From Lachnoclostridium sp. An131 (GTDB lineage Bacteria > Bacillota > Clostridia > Lachnospirales > Lachnospiraceae): DNA of 64,000 nt. The notes below the pieces were generated by a model. It was not told where the DNA came from. It did not search any database and worked only from the letters and a program-made list of their open reading frames with translations. Below, one piece after another: positions 35,492 to 43,830 of the stretch (positions are counted from its first letter, which is position 1; each line of letters begins with the position of its first letter). The stretch lies in NCBI RefSeq assembly GCF_002160825.1, contig NZ_NFLI01000009.1, forward strand, positions 91,063-155,062. Direction: 5' to 3'. The translations under genes and the position numbers were made by a program.

Positions 35492-36022
35492 ATGGAAACA
35501 AAGGAAAAGAACATGACAAGAAGGCTGGCTGTGGCCGGAGTGCTGACAGCCCTGGCCGTAGCGGGAAGCACACTGGGCTTTCCTGTGGCGGGAAGCAAAT
35601 GCGCACCGGTACAGCATATGGTGAATATTCTGGCTTCTGTAGCGCTGGGGCCTGCCTGGAGCGTGGGGATCGCGTTCTGTGCCAGCCTGCTGCGGAATCT
35701 GCTGGGGCTTGGAAGCCTGATGGCGTTTCCGGGCAGCATGGTGGGAGCGCTTCTGTGCGGCCTGGTCTGCAGATATACGAAGAATCTGAAGCTGACCTGC
35801 CTTGCGGAGGCGTTCGGCACAGGAGTCCTTGGAGGAATCGCAGCTTACCCGGTAGCAAAATACATCATGGGCTCCGCGCCTGCGGGTCTGTTTGTCTACG
35901 TGATTCCGTTCCTGATTTCCACAGCAGCCGGAAGTATTCTGGCATATATTCTGGTCACCATTCTGGAAAAGGGAGGCGTCCTTGCACAGCTCTTCCCGCA
36001 GCAGGGAGGCCAGGTCAGGTAG
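35492..36022 (+). CDS. thiW: thiazole-related ECF transporter S component ThiW
   Basis: A 176-aa membrane protein with five to six helices and the ThiW pattern GSTLGFPVAGSKCAPVQHM near the N-terminus, then LLRNLLGLGSLMAFPGSMVGALL. ThiW is the substrate-binding subunit of an ECF transporter, predicted to import hydroxyethylthiazole. It uses a shared ECF module not present here. First gene after the TPP riboswitch, and directly followed by thiM, the kinase for the same thiazole, which supports this role. The start follows AAAGGAGAAAAG. Confidence 0.88.
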   Translation: METKEKNMTRRLAVAGVLTALAVAGSTLGFPVAGSKCAPVQHMVNILASVALGPAWSVGIAFCASLLRNLLGLGSLMAFPGSMVGALLCGLVCRYTKNLKLTCLAEAFGTGVLGGIAAYPVAKYIMGSAPAGLFVYVIPFLISTAAGSILAYILVTILEKGGVLAQLFPQQGGQVR

Positions 36023-36023
36023 T

Positions 36024-36812
36024 ATGCTTGAAAAGGAACAGCTTCAGCTTTTAAATCAGGTCAGGCCCCGGGTGCACTGCCTGACAAATCCGGTGACAAT
36101 GCAGGGGGTGGCAAACATGCTGCTGGCAGCAGGGGGCAGCGCGATTATGGCCCAGGATCCGGAGGAGGTGCAGGATATTGCGGCGCTCTGCCAGGCCGTT
36201 CTTTTGAACACCGGAGTTCCGGACAGAGAAAAAATCCGGGCCTGTGTGCTGGCGGGTGAACGGGCGAACGAGCTTGGAATTCCTGTGATTCTCGATCCTG
36301 TGGGAGCCGGGGCCAGCCCATTCCGGCTTCGGGAGCTGGAACAGTTGGCAAAAAAAGTCCGCCTGTCTCTCATCCGCTGCAATCAGGAGGAGGCCAAGGC
36401 GCTTCTGCACATCTGGAACGGCAGGTCAAAGGGAGTGGAGAGCGGAGCGGATTTGGGCCAGGAGGAACAGAAAGGATTGGCCGTAAGCCTTTCAAAGGCT
36501 TATGGCTGTGCCGTTTTGGTGAGCGGAAGGCAGGACGCCGTCTCTGATGGGGAGAGGACAGAGCTTTTAGCCGGAGGCGACGGGCGAATCGCACGGATTA
36601 CAGGCGGGGGTTGCATGCTGTCTGCTCTGTGTGCCCTGCTCTGCGGGGCGGGGATTCCAGCCTATGAGGCGGCCCTGACAGCAGGAAAACTTTGGCGGAG
36701 AAGCGCGGAGCTGGCCGGAAAGGCAGCCGGAGGGATCGGCAGCTTTCAGGCGGCGCTCTTTGACGCGGCGGAACAGTGCTTTTACCGGGAAATGCAGGAG
36801 GAAAGAGGATGA
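36024..36812 (+). CDS. thiM: hydroxyethylthiazole kinase
   Basis: Phosphorylates 4-methyl-5-hydroxyethylthiazole, the salvaged thiazole half of thiamine. The 262-aa ribokinase-like protein has VHCLTNPVTMQGVANMLLAAGGS near the N-terminus, the VLDPVGAGAS-type ILDPVGAGASPFR near 90 and the active-site ITGGGCMLSALCA near 195 with the family Cys. It starts one base after the thiW stop and overlaps thiE by four bases (ATGA), so the genes are translated as one unit. Confidence 0.93.
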   Translation: MLEKEQLQLLNQVRPRVHCLTNPVTMQGVANMLLAAGGSAIMAQDPEEVQDIAALCQAVLLNTGVPDREKIRACVLAGERANELGIPVILDPVGAGASPFRLRELEQLAKKVRLSLIRCNQEEAKALLHIWNGRSKGVESGADLGQEEQKGLAVSLSKAYGCAVLVSGRQDAVSDGERTELLAGGDGRIARITGGGCMLSALCALLCGAGIPAYEAALTAGKLWRRSAELAGKAAGGIGSFQAALFDAAEQCFYREMQEERG

Positions 36813-37444
36813 AGATAGAAAGAGAGACGCTGAGGCTTTACGCTGTGACAGACAGAAGCTGGCTGAAGGAAGGAGAGAGCCTCTGTTCTGTCGTGGAAGA
36901 GCTGCTAAAGGCAGGCGTGACCTGCGTGCAGCTGCGGGAAAAGCATCTGAGCGACGCGGAGCTTCTAAAAGAGGCCTGCGAGCTGAAGGAGGTCTGTGCC
37001 CGCTACCAGGTGCCCCTGATTATCAATGACAGGCCGGATATCGCGCGAAAGGCTCAGGCAGACGGGGTTCATGTGGGGCTCTCTGATATGGGGATCCTTC
37101 AGGCCAGAGAGCTTTTGGGAGAGGAGTATATCATCGGGAGCAGCGCCCACAATGAGAAAGAGGCTCTTGCGGCCCAGGAAGCGGGAGCGGATTATCTCGG
37201 ATGCGGAGCTGTATTCGGCAGCACGACAAAGACGGACACCACCGGGCTTTCCCTGGAAGAGCTTCAGAGAATCTGCGGGGCGGTACAGATACCAGCGGTG
37301 GCAATCGGAGGCGTCAGCCGGGAGAACATCCGGCTTCTTCGGAATACAGGCGTGTGTGGAGCAGCCGTAGTGAGCGCACTTTTTGCGGCGGAAGACAAGC
37401 AGGCGGCAGCCAGGGAGCTCCTTAGACTGTGGGAGGGAGAATGA
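36809..37444 (+). CDS. thiE: thiamine-phosphate synthase
   Basis: Joins HMP-pyrophosphate and thiazole-phosphate to thiamine phosphate. The 211-aa TIM barrel has LYAVTDRSWL, VQLREKHLSDAELL near 40, LIINDRPDIA near 70, DGVHVGLSDM near 85, DYLGCGAVFGSTTKTD near 130 and VAIGGVSRENI near 165. These are all family landmarks. ATG 36809 lies in an ATGA overlap with thiM, and thiD overlaps its stop in the same way. Confidence 0.95.
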   Translation: MKIERETLRLYAVTDRSWLKEGESLCSVVEELLKAGVTCVQLREKHLSDAELLKEACELKEVCARYQVPLIINDRPDIARKAQADGVHVGLSDMGILQARELLGEEYIIGSSAHNEKEALAAQEAGADYLGCGAVFGSTTKTDTTGLSLEELQRICGAVQIPAVAIGGVSRENIRLLRNTGVCGAAVVSALFAAEDKQAAARELLRLWEGE

Positions 37445-38310
37445 CAATGAAAAAGGTATTGACAATTGCAGGCAGCGATTCCAGTGGTGGAGCTGGAATC
37501 CAGGCGGATATCAAGACGCTGACTGTGCAGGGTATTTATGCCATGAGCGCGATTACCGCGCTGACGGCCCAGAATACCACAGGAGTATATGGGATTGAGG
37601 AAGTAGCGCCGGAATTTCTGGCAAAGCAGCTGGACTGTATTTTTCAGGACATTGTCCCCGACGCGGTCAAAATCGGAATGCTGCCGGGGACAGAGCTTAT
37701 CCGGGCGGCAGCAGAGAGGCTGAAGCATTATCATGCCGCACATATTGTGCTTGACCCTGTTATGGTATCTACAAGCGGTTCCCGGCTTATGCAGCAGGAG
37801 GCCGTGTCTGCCCTGAAGGAAGAGCTCTTTCCGATAGCAGAGCTGATCACGCCGAATATTCCGGAAGCAGAAGTATTGGCAGAGCTTGAGATTCACGGCA
37901 GAAACGATATGGAACAGGCCGCGGAGAAGCTGCATCAGAGATGGGGCTGCGGGGTGCTTTTAAAGGGAGGACACCTGTCGGATTCGGCAGATGATTTACT
38001 GTACACAAAGAACGGGGGCCTGTGGCTCAAGCAGGAAAAAATCAACAGCCAGAATACGCACGGGACAGGCTGTACGCTTTCCAGCGCTATTGCAGGAAAG
38101 CTGGCTCTGGGCCTTTCGCTTGAGGAAGCTGTCCGTCAGGCGAAGGAATATCTGACAGGCGCTCTGAGGGCAGGACTGAATCTGGGCAGAGGAAGCGGTC
38201 CTTTGAACCATATGTATCTGTATGAAAACCAGTCATATGCCGGAATGCCGGAAAATACCACGGCAGCCGCTATTTCCGCAGAGGAAACAGTGCAGAGGAA
38301 GCGGTATTGA
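37441..38310 (+). CDS. thiD: hydroxymethylpyrimidine/phosphomethylpyrimidine kinase
   Basis: Phosphorylates HMP and HMP-P to HMP-PP, the pyrimidine partner for ThiE. The 289-aa ribokinase fold has [19 protein letters not shown] at the N-terminus, VKIGMLP near 78, [11 protein letters not shown] near 104, LITPNIPEA near 135, LLKGGHL near 178 and the anion-hole [14 protein letters not shown] near 205. The start at 37441 overlaps the thiE stop (ATGA); ATG 37447 is possible. About 25 residues at the C-terminus extend beyond the usual fold. Confidence 0.94.
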   Translation: MTMKKVLTIAGSDSSGGAGIQADIKTLTVQGIYAMSAITALTAQNTTGVYGIEEVAPEFLAKQLDCIFQDIVPDAVKIGMLPGTELIRAAAERLKHYHAAHIVLDPVMVSTSGSRLMQQEAVSALKEELFPIAELITPNIPEAEVLAELEIHGRNDMEQAAEKLHQRWGCGVLLKGGHLSDSADDLLYTKNGGLWLKQEKINSQNTHGTGCTLSSAIAGKLALGLSLEEAVRQAKEYLTGALRAGLNLGRGSGPLNHMYLYENQSYAGMPENTTAAAISAEETVQRKRY

Positions 38311-38374
38311 AATAGAAATGCAGGGCAGACGACAGACAGAACAGCGACAGAGCTCGCAGAAAAAGGAGAGGAAA

Positions 38375-39685
38375 ATGAGAGAATGCACCACACAGATGGA
38401 CGCCGCGAGAAAGGGCATCATTACAAAGGAACTGAAAATCGTAGCAGAAAAGGAGCATATGCAGGAGGAAGAGCTGCGGAAGCTGGTGGCGGAAGGCAAG
38501 GCAGTCATCTGCGCAAATAAGAACCATACCTGTCTGAATCCGGAAGGCGTAGGCAGCATGCTCCGCACGAAGATCAACGTAAACCTGGGCGTTTCCCGGG
38601 ATGTGAAGGATTACAATGTGGAAATGGAGAAGGTCATGAGCGCCGTAAATATGGGCGCAGAAGCCATCATGGACTTGTCCAGCCACGGAGATACCCGCCC
38701 ATTCAGACAGAAGCTGGTGCAGGAGTGCCCGGTTATGATCGGCACCGTTCCGGTGTATGACAGTGTGATCCATTATCAGCGGGATCTCGACACGCTGAGC
38801 GCAAAGGATTTTGTGGAGGTTGTGCGGATGCATGCCCAGGACGGCGTGGATTTTGTGACGCTCCACTGCGGCATTACCCGCAAGACGATAGAGCAGATTC
38901 GGAAGCATAAGCGGAAAATGAACATTGTAAGCCGCGGAGGAAGCCTGGTATTTGCCTGGATGAGCATGACCGGAGAGGAAAACCCGTTTTATGAATACTT
39001 TGATGAGATCCTGGATATCTGCGAGGAGTATGACGTGACGATTTCCCTGGGCGATGCCTGCCGTCCCGGCTGCCTTGCCGACGCTACGGATGTGTGCCAG
39101 ATCGAGGAGCTGGTGCGCCTCGGCGAGCTGACAAAAAGAGCCTGGGATCACAATGTGCAGGTTATGGTGGAGGGTCCGGGCCATGTGCCGCTGAACCAGG
39201 TGGCGGCCAACATGGAAGTGCAGAAGAGCATCTGCATGGGCGCACCCTTCTATGTGCTGGGACCGCTGGTCACGGATATCGCCCCGGGCTACGATCATAT
39301 CACAGCTGCCATCGGCGGAGCAGTGGCAGCTATGAGCGGGGCAGCCTTTCTCTGCTATGTGACGCCTGCCGAGCATCTGGCGCTTCCGAATCTGGAGGAT
39401 GTGCGCCAGGGAATCGTCGCTTCGAAGATTGCGGCGCATGCAGCCGATATCGCAAAAGGAATTCCCGGAGCCCGCGACATTGATGATAAGATGGCAGACG
39501 CCCGCCGGGCGCTGGACTGGGAGGCGCAGTTTGCCTGCGCCATCGATCCGGAGAGAGCCCGCGCTATCCGTGATGACAGGCTGCCTGAGGATGACCACAG
39601 CGATACCTGCAGCATGTGCGGAAAGTTCTGTGCTGTGCGCAGCATGAACAAGGCTCTGGCAGGAGAGCATATAGACATTTTATAA
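38375..39685 (+). CDS. thiC: phosphomethylpyrimidine synthase (short form)
   Basis: Radical-SAM enzyme turning aminoimidazole ribotide into HMP-P. At 436 aa it lacks the N-terminal domain of the long (about 600-aa) enterobacterial and plant forms. The TIM barrel carries [48 protein letters not shown], and [11 protein letters not shown]. The C-terminal cluster motif is CSMCGKFC, Cys-x2-Cys-x3-Cys, one residue tighter than the textbook Cys-x2-Cys-x4-Cys. Last gene of the TPP-riboswitch operon, 64 bp after thiD. It gives HMP made de novo, whereas the thiazole is salvaged. Confidence 0.93.
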   Translation: MRECTTQMDAARKGIITKELKIVAEKEHMQEEELRKLVAEGKAVICANKNHTCLNPEGVGSMLRTKINVNLGVSRDVKDYNVEMEKVMSAVNMGAEAIMDLSSHGDTRPFRQKLVQECPVMIGTVPVYDSVIHYQRDLDTLSAKDFVEVVRMHAQDGVDFVTLHCGITRKTIEQIRKHKRKMNIVSRGGSLVFAWMSMTGEENPFYEYFDEILDICEEYDVTISLGDACRPGCLADATDVCQIEELVRLGELTKRAWDHNVQVMVEGPGHVPLNQVAANMEVQKSICMGAPFYVLGPLVTDIAPGYDHITAAIGGAVAAMSGAAFLCYVTPAEHLALPNLEDVRQGIVASKIAAHAADIAKGIPGARDIDDKMADARRALDWEAQFACAIDPERARAIRDDRLPEDDHSDTCSMCGKFCAVRSMNKALAGEHIDIL

Positions 39686-39774
39686 AGGAATGATGGCTCT
39701 GCAGGCGGAAATTCTTCTAATTCCTTTCGGGCTGCATATACTGTAGGGAAAACCAGAATGTCAAAGGGAAACGT

Positions 39775-41040
39775 ATGCGCAGATTTTCCATAAAAGCCAT
39801 GCAGACAGATCAGCCGGATGAGGGGCGCCTGAAGGTCCATGTCACAGCGGCGTCGGGCGGCACTCCGATCCCCGGAGCAAGGATCGCGATCTCCTATACG
39901 GGAGAGCCGGATCGGCAGCTGGAGGAGGTGACGACCGACAGCTCAGGGAATACAGAGGAGCTGGAGCTTGCGGCGCCGCCGCTGGAGTACAGCACCTCGC
40001 CCAATGAAGAGCAGCCCTATTCCGAATATACGCTTTCCATCACAGCTCCCGGATTTGAGCCGGTAGAAGTGGTGGGAGCAGAGATCCTTCCTGAGGTGAC
40101 AGCGCTTCAGGAGATACAGATGATACCGGAACAGGGGGAAGAGTATGAACGCTTTGTGATTCCGGCCCACACGCTGTTTGGAGATTATCCGCCGAAGATA
40201 GCAGAGGCAGAGATTAAGCCGACCAGCGAAACAGGAGAAATCGTATTGAGCCGGGTGGTAGTGCCGGAGTTCGTGATCGTTCATGACGGGGTGCCTACCG
40301 ACAGCACGGCGACCAATTACTGGGTGCGTTACCGGGATTATATCAAGAATGTGGCCAGCAGTGAGATTTATGCCACCTGGACAGACGCCGCCATCCGGGC
40401 CAATGTTCTGGCGATTATGTCGTTTACGCTGAATCGTGTGTATACCGAATGGTATAGAAATAAAGGCTATGATTTTACGATAACCTCGTCTACAGCCTTC
40501 GACCATAAATGGATCCACAATCGAAATATTTTCCAAAACATCTCCCGGATAGTGGATGAAATGTTTGGTAATTATCTTTCCAGGCCGAATGTAAAACAGC
40601 CGATCCTCACACAGTATTGCGACGGACGCAGGGTGACCTGCCCGAACTGGATGAGCCAGTGGGGAAGCCAGGCCCTCGGGGAACAGGGCTACAGCGCAAT
40701 TCAGATTCTGCGAAATTATTATGGGGAATCTATGTATATCAATACGGCGGAAGAGATTTCCGGCGTGCCATACTCCTGGCCGGGCTCCAACCTGACGGAG
40801 GGCTCCAGGGGCCAGAAGGTCCTGCAGCTTCAGGAGCAGCTGAACCGGATCGCGAAGGCTTATCCGGCTATGCCGACGATTTCAGAGGACGGTATCTACG
40901 GGTCTGCCACGGCCAATTCCGTGCGCACCTTCCAGTCCATTTTTGGCCTGCCCCAGACCGGGATTGTAGATTATCCTACCTGGTATAAGGTGTCAGAGAT
41001 CTATGTGGCTGTGTCCAGAATTGCCGAACTGAATCCGTGA
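39775..41040 (+). CDS. SpoIID-like protein with C-terminal peptidoglycan-binding domain
   Basis: A 421-aa protein without a clear signal peptide. Residues about 18-115 resemble a CarboxypepD regulatory-like beta-sandwich (GTPIPGARIAISYTG). Residues about 180-325 match SpoIID/LytB family features, with RANVLAIMSFTLNRVYTEWY and WMSQWGSQALGEQGYSAIQILRNYYG. Residues about 345-410 form a PG_binding_1 repeat (GSRGQKVLQLQEQLNRIA, GIYGSATANSVRTFQ). It probably binds peptidoglycan in sporulation or cell-wall turnover. This domain set is common in Clostridia, but its exact function is unknown. Confidence 0.75.
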   Translation: MRRFSIKAMQTDQPDEGRLKVHVTAASGGTPIPGARIAISYTGEPDRQLEEVTTDSSGNTEELELAAPPLEYSTSPNEEQPYSEYTLSITAPGFEPVEVVGAEILPEVTALQEIQMIPEQGEEYERFVIPAHTLFGDYPPKIAEAEIKPTSETGEIVLSRVVVPEFVIVHDGVPTDSTATNYWVRYRDYIKNVASSEIYATWTDAAIRANVLAIMSFTLNRVYTEWYRNKGYDFTITSSTAFDHKWIHNRNIFQNISRIVDEMFGNYLSRPNVKQPILTQYCDGRRVTCPNWMSQWGSQALGEQGYSAIQILRNYYGESMYINTAEEISGVPYSWPGSNLTEGSRGQKVLQLQEQLNRIAKAYPAMPTISEDGIYGSATANSVRTFQSIFGLPQTGIVDYPTWYKVSEIYVAVSRIAELNP

Positions 41041-41043
41041 GAG

Positions 41044-41088
41044 AAGCGGAAAGACCGGAGAGCCTGTAAAGCTCCGGCCTTTCCGTTT
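41044..41088. terminator. bidirectional hairpin between convergent genes
   Basis: 41044-41060 pairs with 41072-41088 (one mismatch), between the SpoIID-like gene and the XRE gene. Confidence 0.65.
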
Positions 41089-41093
41089 AATGC

Positions 41094-41885
41094 TCAGGTA
41101 CCTTGGGAATTTTCATCCTTTCGACGGGGATGCGGCGGGAAAGGAAACGAAAGACGTCTGCCCGGCCCGTTCCACAGCACGGCTCCGCCCAGAAGCCAGA
41201 TGCAGCAGAATAAAGGCAGAGGACAGTCAAACACCCGGTAACTGACGTCAGAGCTCCACAGATGCAGGGCGGACGGAAAAGAAAAATAAGTCTCGCCGCC
41301 GGCGGGATACTGGCTCAGGCTCTTGGCACAGGGAAAAATATTACCAAGAGAAATGATACCTGTTTCCACGCAAAGCGGAATGACGCTGAGAAAATACAAA
41401 AGCATCAGAACCAGAAATACATAAAACAAAGCGGCGCTTCCTTTTCCGGAAAGTCTTCTGGCTCTCATAAAGAGTTTCATAAGCTGCATAAAAACCCAGC
41501 CGGTCAGAAGACAGAGCGTAGGAATCAGGATAAGGTACATGAAAAATCCGAGTCCCACGTCATAATACTCTTTGACCAGCACCTGCTTCCAGGAGTCAAG
41601 GTAACGGTAGAGGAGAACCAGCACAGCCAGAGCAATGACGGCGGGGATGAGACACCGGATATCTTTTTTTCGTTCAGACATATCGGAAGTGCCGAAAATA
41701 AGAACCGTCACATCTGCCTGGAAAATTTCTGCAATTTTTAACAGCATATCAATATCCGGATTGGATTTTCCGGTCTCATAATTCGATATGGTCTGGCGGC
41801 TCACAAAGAGCTTTTCTGCCAGTTCATCCTGCGTCATGCGCTTTTCGTTTCGCAGCCGGCGGATATTCTTTCCTACATTGGCCAT
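41094..41885 (-). CDS. XRE-family regulator with C-terminal membrane domain
   Basis: A 263-aa protein. Residues 1-60 are a Cro/CI-type helix-turn-helix (NIRRLRNEKRMTQDELAEKLFVSRQTISNYETGK, shown only by its beginning and end: RLRNEKRMTQ and SNYETGKSNPD). Residues about 78-240 hold four hydrophobic helices. Such membrane-tethered XRE regulators are frequent in Clostridia and may sense envelope state, but the signal is unknown. The start has a strong AAAGGGGGG site. It stands alone, divergent from ribU. Confidence 0.82.
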   Translation of the reverse strand: MANVGKNIRRLRNEKRMTQDELAEKLFVSRQTISNYETGKSNPDIDMLLKIAEIFQADVTVLIFGTSDMSERKKDIRCLIPAVIALAVLVLLYRYLDSWKQVLVKEYYDVGLGFFMYLILIPTLCLLTGWVFMQLMKLFMRARRLSGKGSAALFYVFLVLMLLYFLSVIPLCVETGIISLGNIFPCAKSLSQYPAGGETYFSFPSALHLWSSDVSYRVFDCPLPLFCCIWLLGGAVLWNGPGRRLSFPFPPHPRRKDENSQGT

Positions 41886-42045
41886 GATAAATCCCCCCTT
41901 TATCAGCAGCTTTCTTTCAATAAAAGAATTTTTTCTTTGCTTACAGTGTAAACCAGGAGGCGGAGAAAGTCACGCAAAGATCCCTTGCGCAGACCGTTTG
42001 CGTTTCATTTTATAAAAATTTATAAAAATTTATGAGAAAAAATAC

Positions 42046-42075
42046 TTGCGCCCCCTGTTCTTCCGGGTTTATAAT
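42046..42075 (+). promoter_or_regulatory. promoter of the FMN riboswitch-ribU unit
   Basis: TTGCGC (42046-42051), an 18-bp spacer and a perfect TATAAT (42070-42075). Confidence 0.7.
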
Positions 42076-42098
42076 TCCTGTAGAAATAGAATATGGTT

Positions 42099-42333
42099 AA
42101 TTCTTCAGGGCAGGGTGACCGGTCCGCATACATGCAGTTTTGTTTTCAGACGGCTAAAAGGCTGAGATCTGCAGAGAACCGCATGGAACGCAGAACCGGA
42201 ATTCCCGACCGGCGGTAAAGTCCGCGACCCGCCTTCGGGCGGCTGAACCGGTGAGGACGCAGTATAAACAGGAAAAAGAAAAGCTGCGGCAGGATTCCGG
42301 TACCGACAGTATAGTCTGGATGAGAGAAGAAAA
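42099..42333 (+). ncRNA. FMN riboswitch (RFN element) with enlarged P2
   Basis: P1 forms between TTCTTC (42101-42106) and GAAGAA (42326-42331). Core blocks are intact: CAGGGCAGGGTGA, TTCCCGACCGGCGG, AGTCCGCGACCCGC, ATTCCGGTACCGACAGTAT and AGTCTGGATGAGAG. About 80 nt (about 42119-42199) are inserted in the P2 loop where most RFN elements have a few bases; the insert starts CCGGT and ends ACCGG, so it may lengthen P2. It should control the ribU gene downstream. Confidence 0.93.
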
Positions 42334-42364
42334 CAAAGCTTTTTCTGCTTTGCTTGCTTATTTT

Positions 42365-42399
42365 GCCCTGAGTGCGGTTATGCACCCGGGGCTTTTTTA
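42365..42399 (+). terminator. FMN riboswitch terminator
   Basis: GCCC...GTGC pairs with GCAC...GGGC around GGTTAT, followed by TTTTTT (42393-42398). Expression platform of the RFN element. Confidence 0.85.
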
Positions 42400-42551
42400 T
42401 TCCCGGCGCCTGCCGGATGGATGTGCGTGCGCAGCTATACGGCAGACTGCCGCAGGAGCAAAATGCAGTTGAAGAATTATCCTTTCTGATTCTGAAAGCA
42501 CTGCGGCCCTGTGCTGCAGCAGATTTTATTGAATGGAAGGAGAAATGTGAA

Positions 42552-43274
42552 ATGTCAAATCTGATTCAAAATGTGGAGGAAAACCTGAAATTTCTGGGGG
42601 TCTGCCTGCTGATTGTCATTGCGATTTTTGTGATAGCGGCTATGACGGAAAAATGGCTTCGGAAAAAGAGCGCTATGCCCCGCAGCAATACCCCGGCCCG
42701 CCGGGCGGCCATTGTAGGCGTGTTTTCTGCAATTGCGGCGGTGCTGATGTACCTGGAGGTGCCTCTGTGGTTTGCTCCAAGCTTTTACGAGCTGGACTTC
42801 AGTGAGATACCTGTCATGATCTGCGCTTTTTCCATGGGACCCGTGGCCGGTGTGGCTGCGGAGCTGTGCAAGGTGCTGCTGAAGCTGGTGCTCAAAGGAA
42901 CGACCACAGCCTTTGTAGGCGACTTCGCCAATTTTGTGGTTGGATGCAGCTTTGTGCTGCCTGCCTCTATTGTTTATTACATAAAGAAAAGCAAAAAGAT
43001 GGCTGTCACAGGGCTTGCACTGGGAACTTTGGTCATGACTGTCTTCGGAAGCGCCTTCAATGCTCTTTACCTGCTTCCGAAATTCGCAGAGCTGTATGGC
43101 ATGTCCATGGAAGCCATCATTGGAATGGGAACTGCCATCAATGCCAGCATTGACAGTGTGTGGACGCTGGTGTTTTTTGCGGTCGTTCCCTTCAATATTT
43201 TAAAAGGGCTGATTATATCCGTGGTAACCACGCTGCTCTACAAGCATATCAGCCCGATTCTGAAAAAGCACTGA
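42552..43274 (+). CDS. ribU: riboflavin ECF transporter S component RibU
   Basis: A 240-aa membrane protein that binds riboflavin for an ECF transporter. The S-component core (residues about 48-235) has six helices with RRAAIVGVFSAIAAVLMYLEVPLWF, FYELDFSEIPVMICAFSMGPVAG and LKGTTTAFVGDFANFVVG, all typical of RibU. It carries an extra N-terminal helix (about 15-32), unusual compared with the roughly 190-residue family members. The start at 42552 follows AAGGAG; frames extending upstream cross the riboswitch terminator. Regulation by FMN is clear from the leader. Confidence 0.92.
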   Translation: MSNLIQNVEENLKFLGVCLLIVIAIFVIAAMTEKWLRKKSAMPRSNTPARRAAIVGVFSAIAAVLMYLEVPLWFAPSFYELDFSEIPVMICAFSMGPVAGVAAELCKVLLKLVLKGTTTAFVGDFANFVVGCSFVLPASIVYYIKKSKKMAVTGLALGTLVMTVFGSAFNALYLLPKFAELYGMSMEAIIGMGTAINASIDSVWTLVFFAVVPFNILKGLIISVVTTLLYKHISPILKKH

Positions 43275-43298
43275 TTCTGAAAAGAGGCTGATTCCAGG

Positions 43299-43328
43299 TA
43301 GACAGCGGCAAAATGAGTGTGCTATAAT
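43299..43328 (+). promoter_or_regulatory. promoter of the tsaE operon
   Basis: TAGACA (43299-43304), an 18-bp spacer, TATAAT (43323-43328). Confidence 0.65.
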
Positions 43329-43355
43329 AAAAGCCGCAGAAAAACGGCTGAAAAG

Positions 43356-43388
43356 AGGGGCCAGAGCTCTTGCGTCTGGCTCCTTTTT
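43356..43388 (+). terminator. terminator overlapping the tsaE translation start region
   Basis: 43356-43365 pairs with 43375-43384 (10 bp, one G-U), followed by TTTTT. The Shine-Dalgarno of tsaE begins directly after it. It lies downstream of the 43299 promoter, so it may attenuate the operon. Confidence 0.65.
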
Positions 43389-43401
43389 GGAGAATAAATA
43401 T

Positions 43402-43830
43402 ATGATAGCAGAGACATTTTCAGAAAAAGAGACCAGGGATCTGGGAGAGAAGCTGGGGCGCGCGGCGGTTCCGGGCGGGCTCTATACTCTGACCGGCGAT
43501 CTGGGGACAGGAAAAACGGTATTTACCCAGGGCTTTGCCAGAGGACTTGGGATCACAGAGCATGTGAACAGCCCGACCTTTACGATTGTGCAGGAATATG
43601 ACGGAGGGCGGCTTCCGTTTTATCATTTTGACGTATACCGGATCGGCGACATCGAAGAGATGGACGAGATCGGATATGAGGACTATTTTTACGGGGAGGG
43701 CGTCTGTCTGATTGAATGGGCGGAGCTGATCGAAGAGCTGCTTCCTGCGGCAAGAACCTCGATCCGGATAGAAAAGGATCTGGAGAAGGGCTTTGATTAT
43801 CGGAAAATCACGGTGGAGGAGATCAGATGA
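43402..43830 (+). CDS. tsaE: tRNA threonylcarbamoyladenosine biosynthesis ATPase
   Basis: Small P-loop ATPase of 142 aa that works with TsaB and TsaD in making t6A at position 37 of ANN-decoding tRNAs. It has Walker A GDLGTGKTVFTQG near residue 33, VNSPTFTIVQEY near 57 and the FYHFDVYRI core with the active Asp near 75. ATG 43402 is well spaced from GGAG; an in-frame TTG at 43387 would place the start inside the terminator T-run. It overlaps tsaB by four bases. Confidence 0.92.
   Translation: MIAETFSEKETRDLGEKLGRAAVPGGLYTLTGDLGTGKTVFTQGFARGLGITEHVNSPTFTIVQEYDGGRLPFYHFDVYRIGDIEEMDEIGYEDYFYGEGVCLIEWAELIEELLPAARTSIRIEKDLEKGFDYRKITVEEIR

Noticed and set aside
38270..39670. 466-codon minus-strand frame opposite thiC
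   Set aside because: thiC is complete on the plus strand; the antisense product is Cys/His-rich without any known motif.
42146..42385. Minus-strand frames across the FMN riboswitch
   Set aside because: The conserved bases are those of the RFN element; no coding signal.
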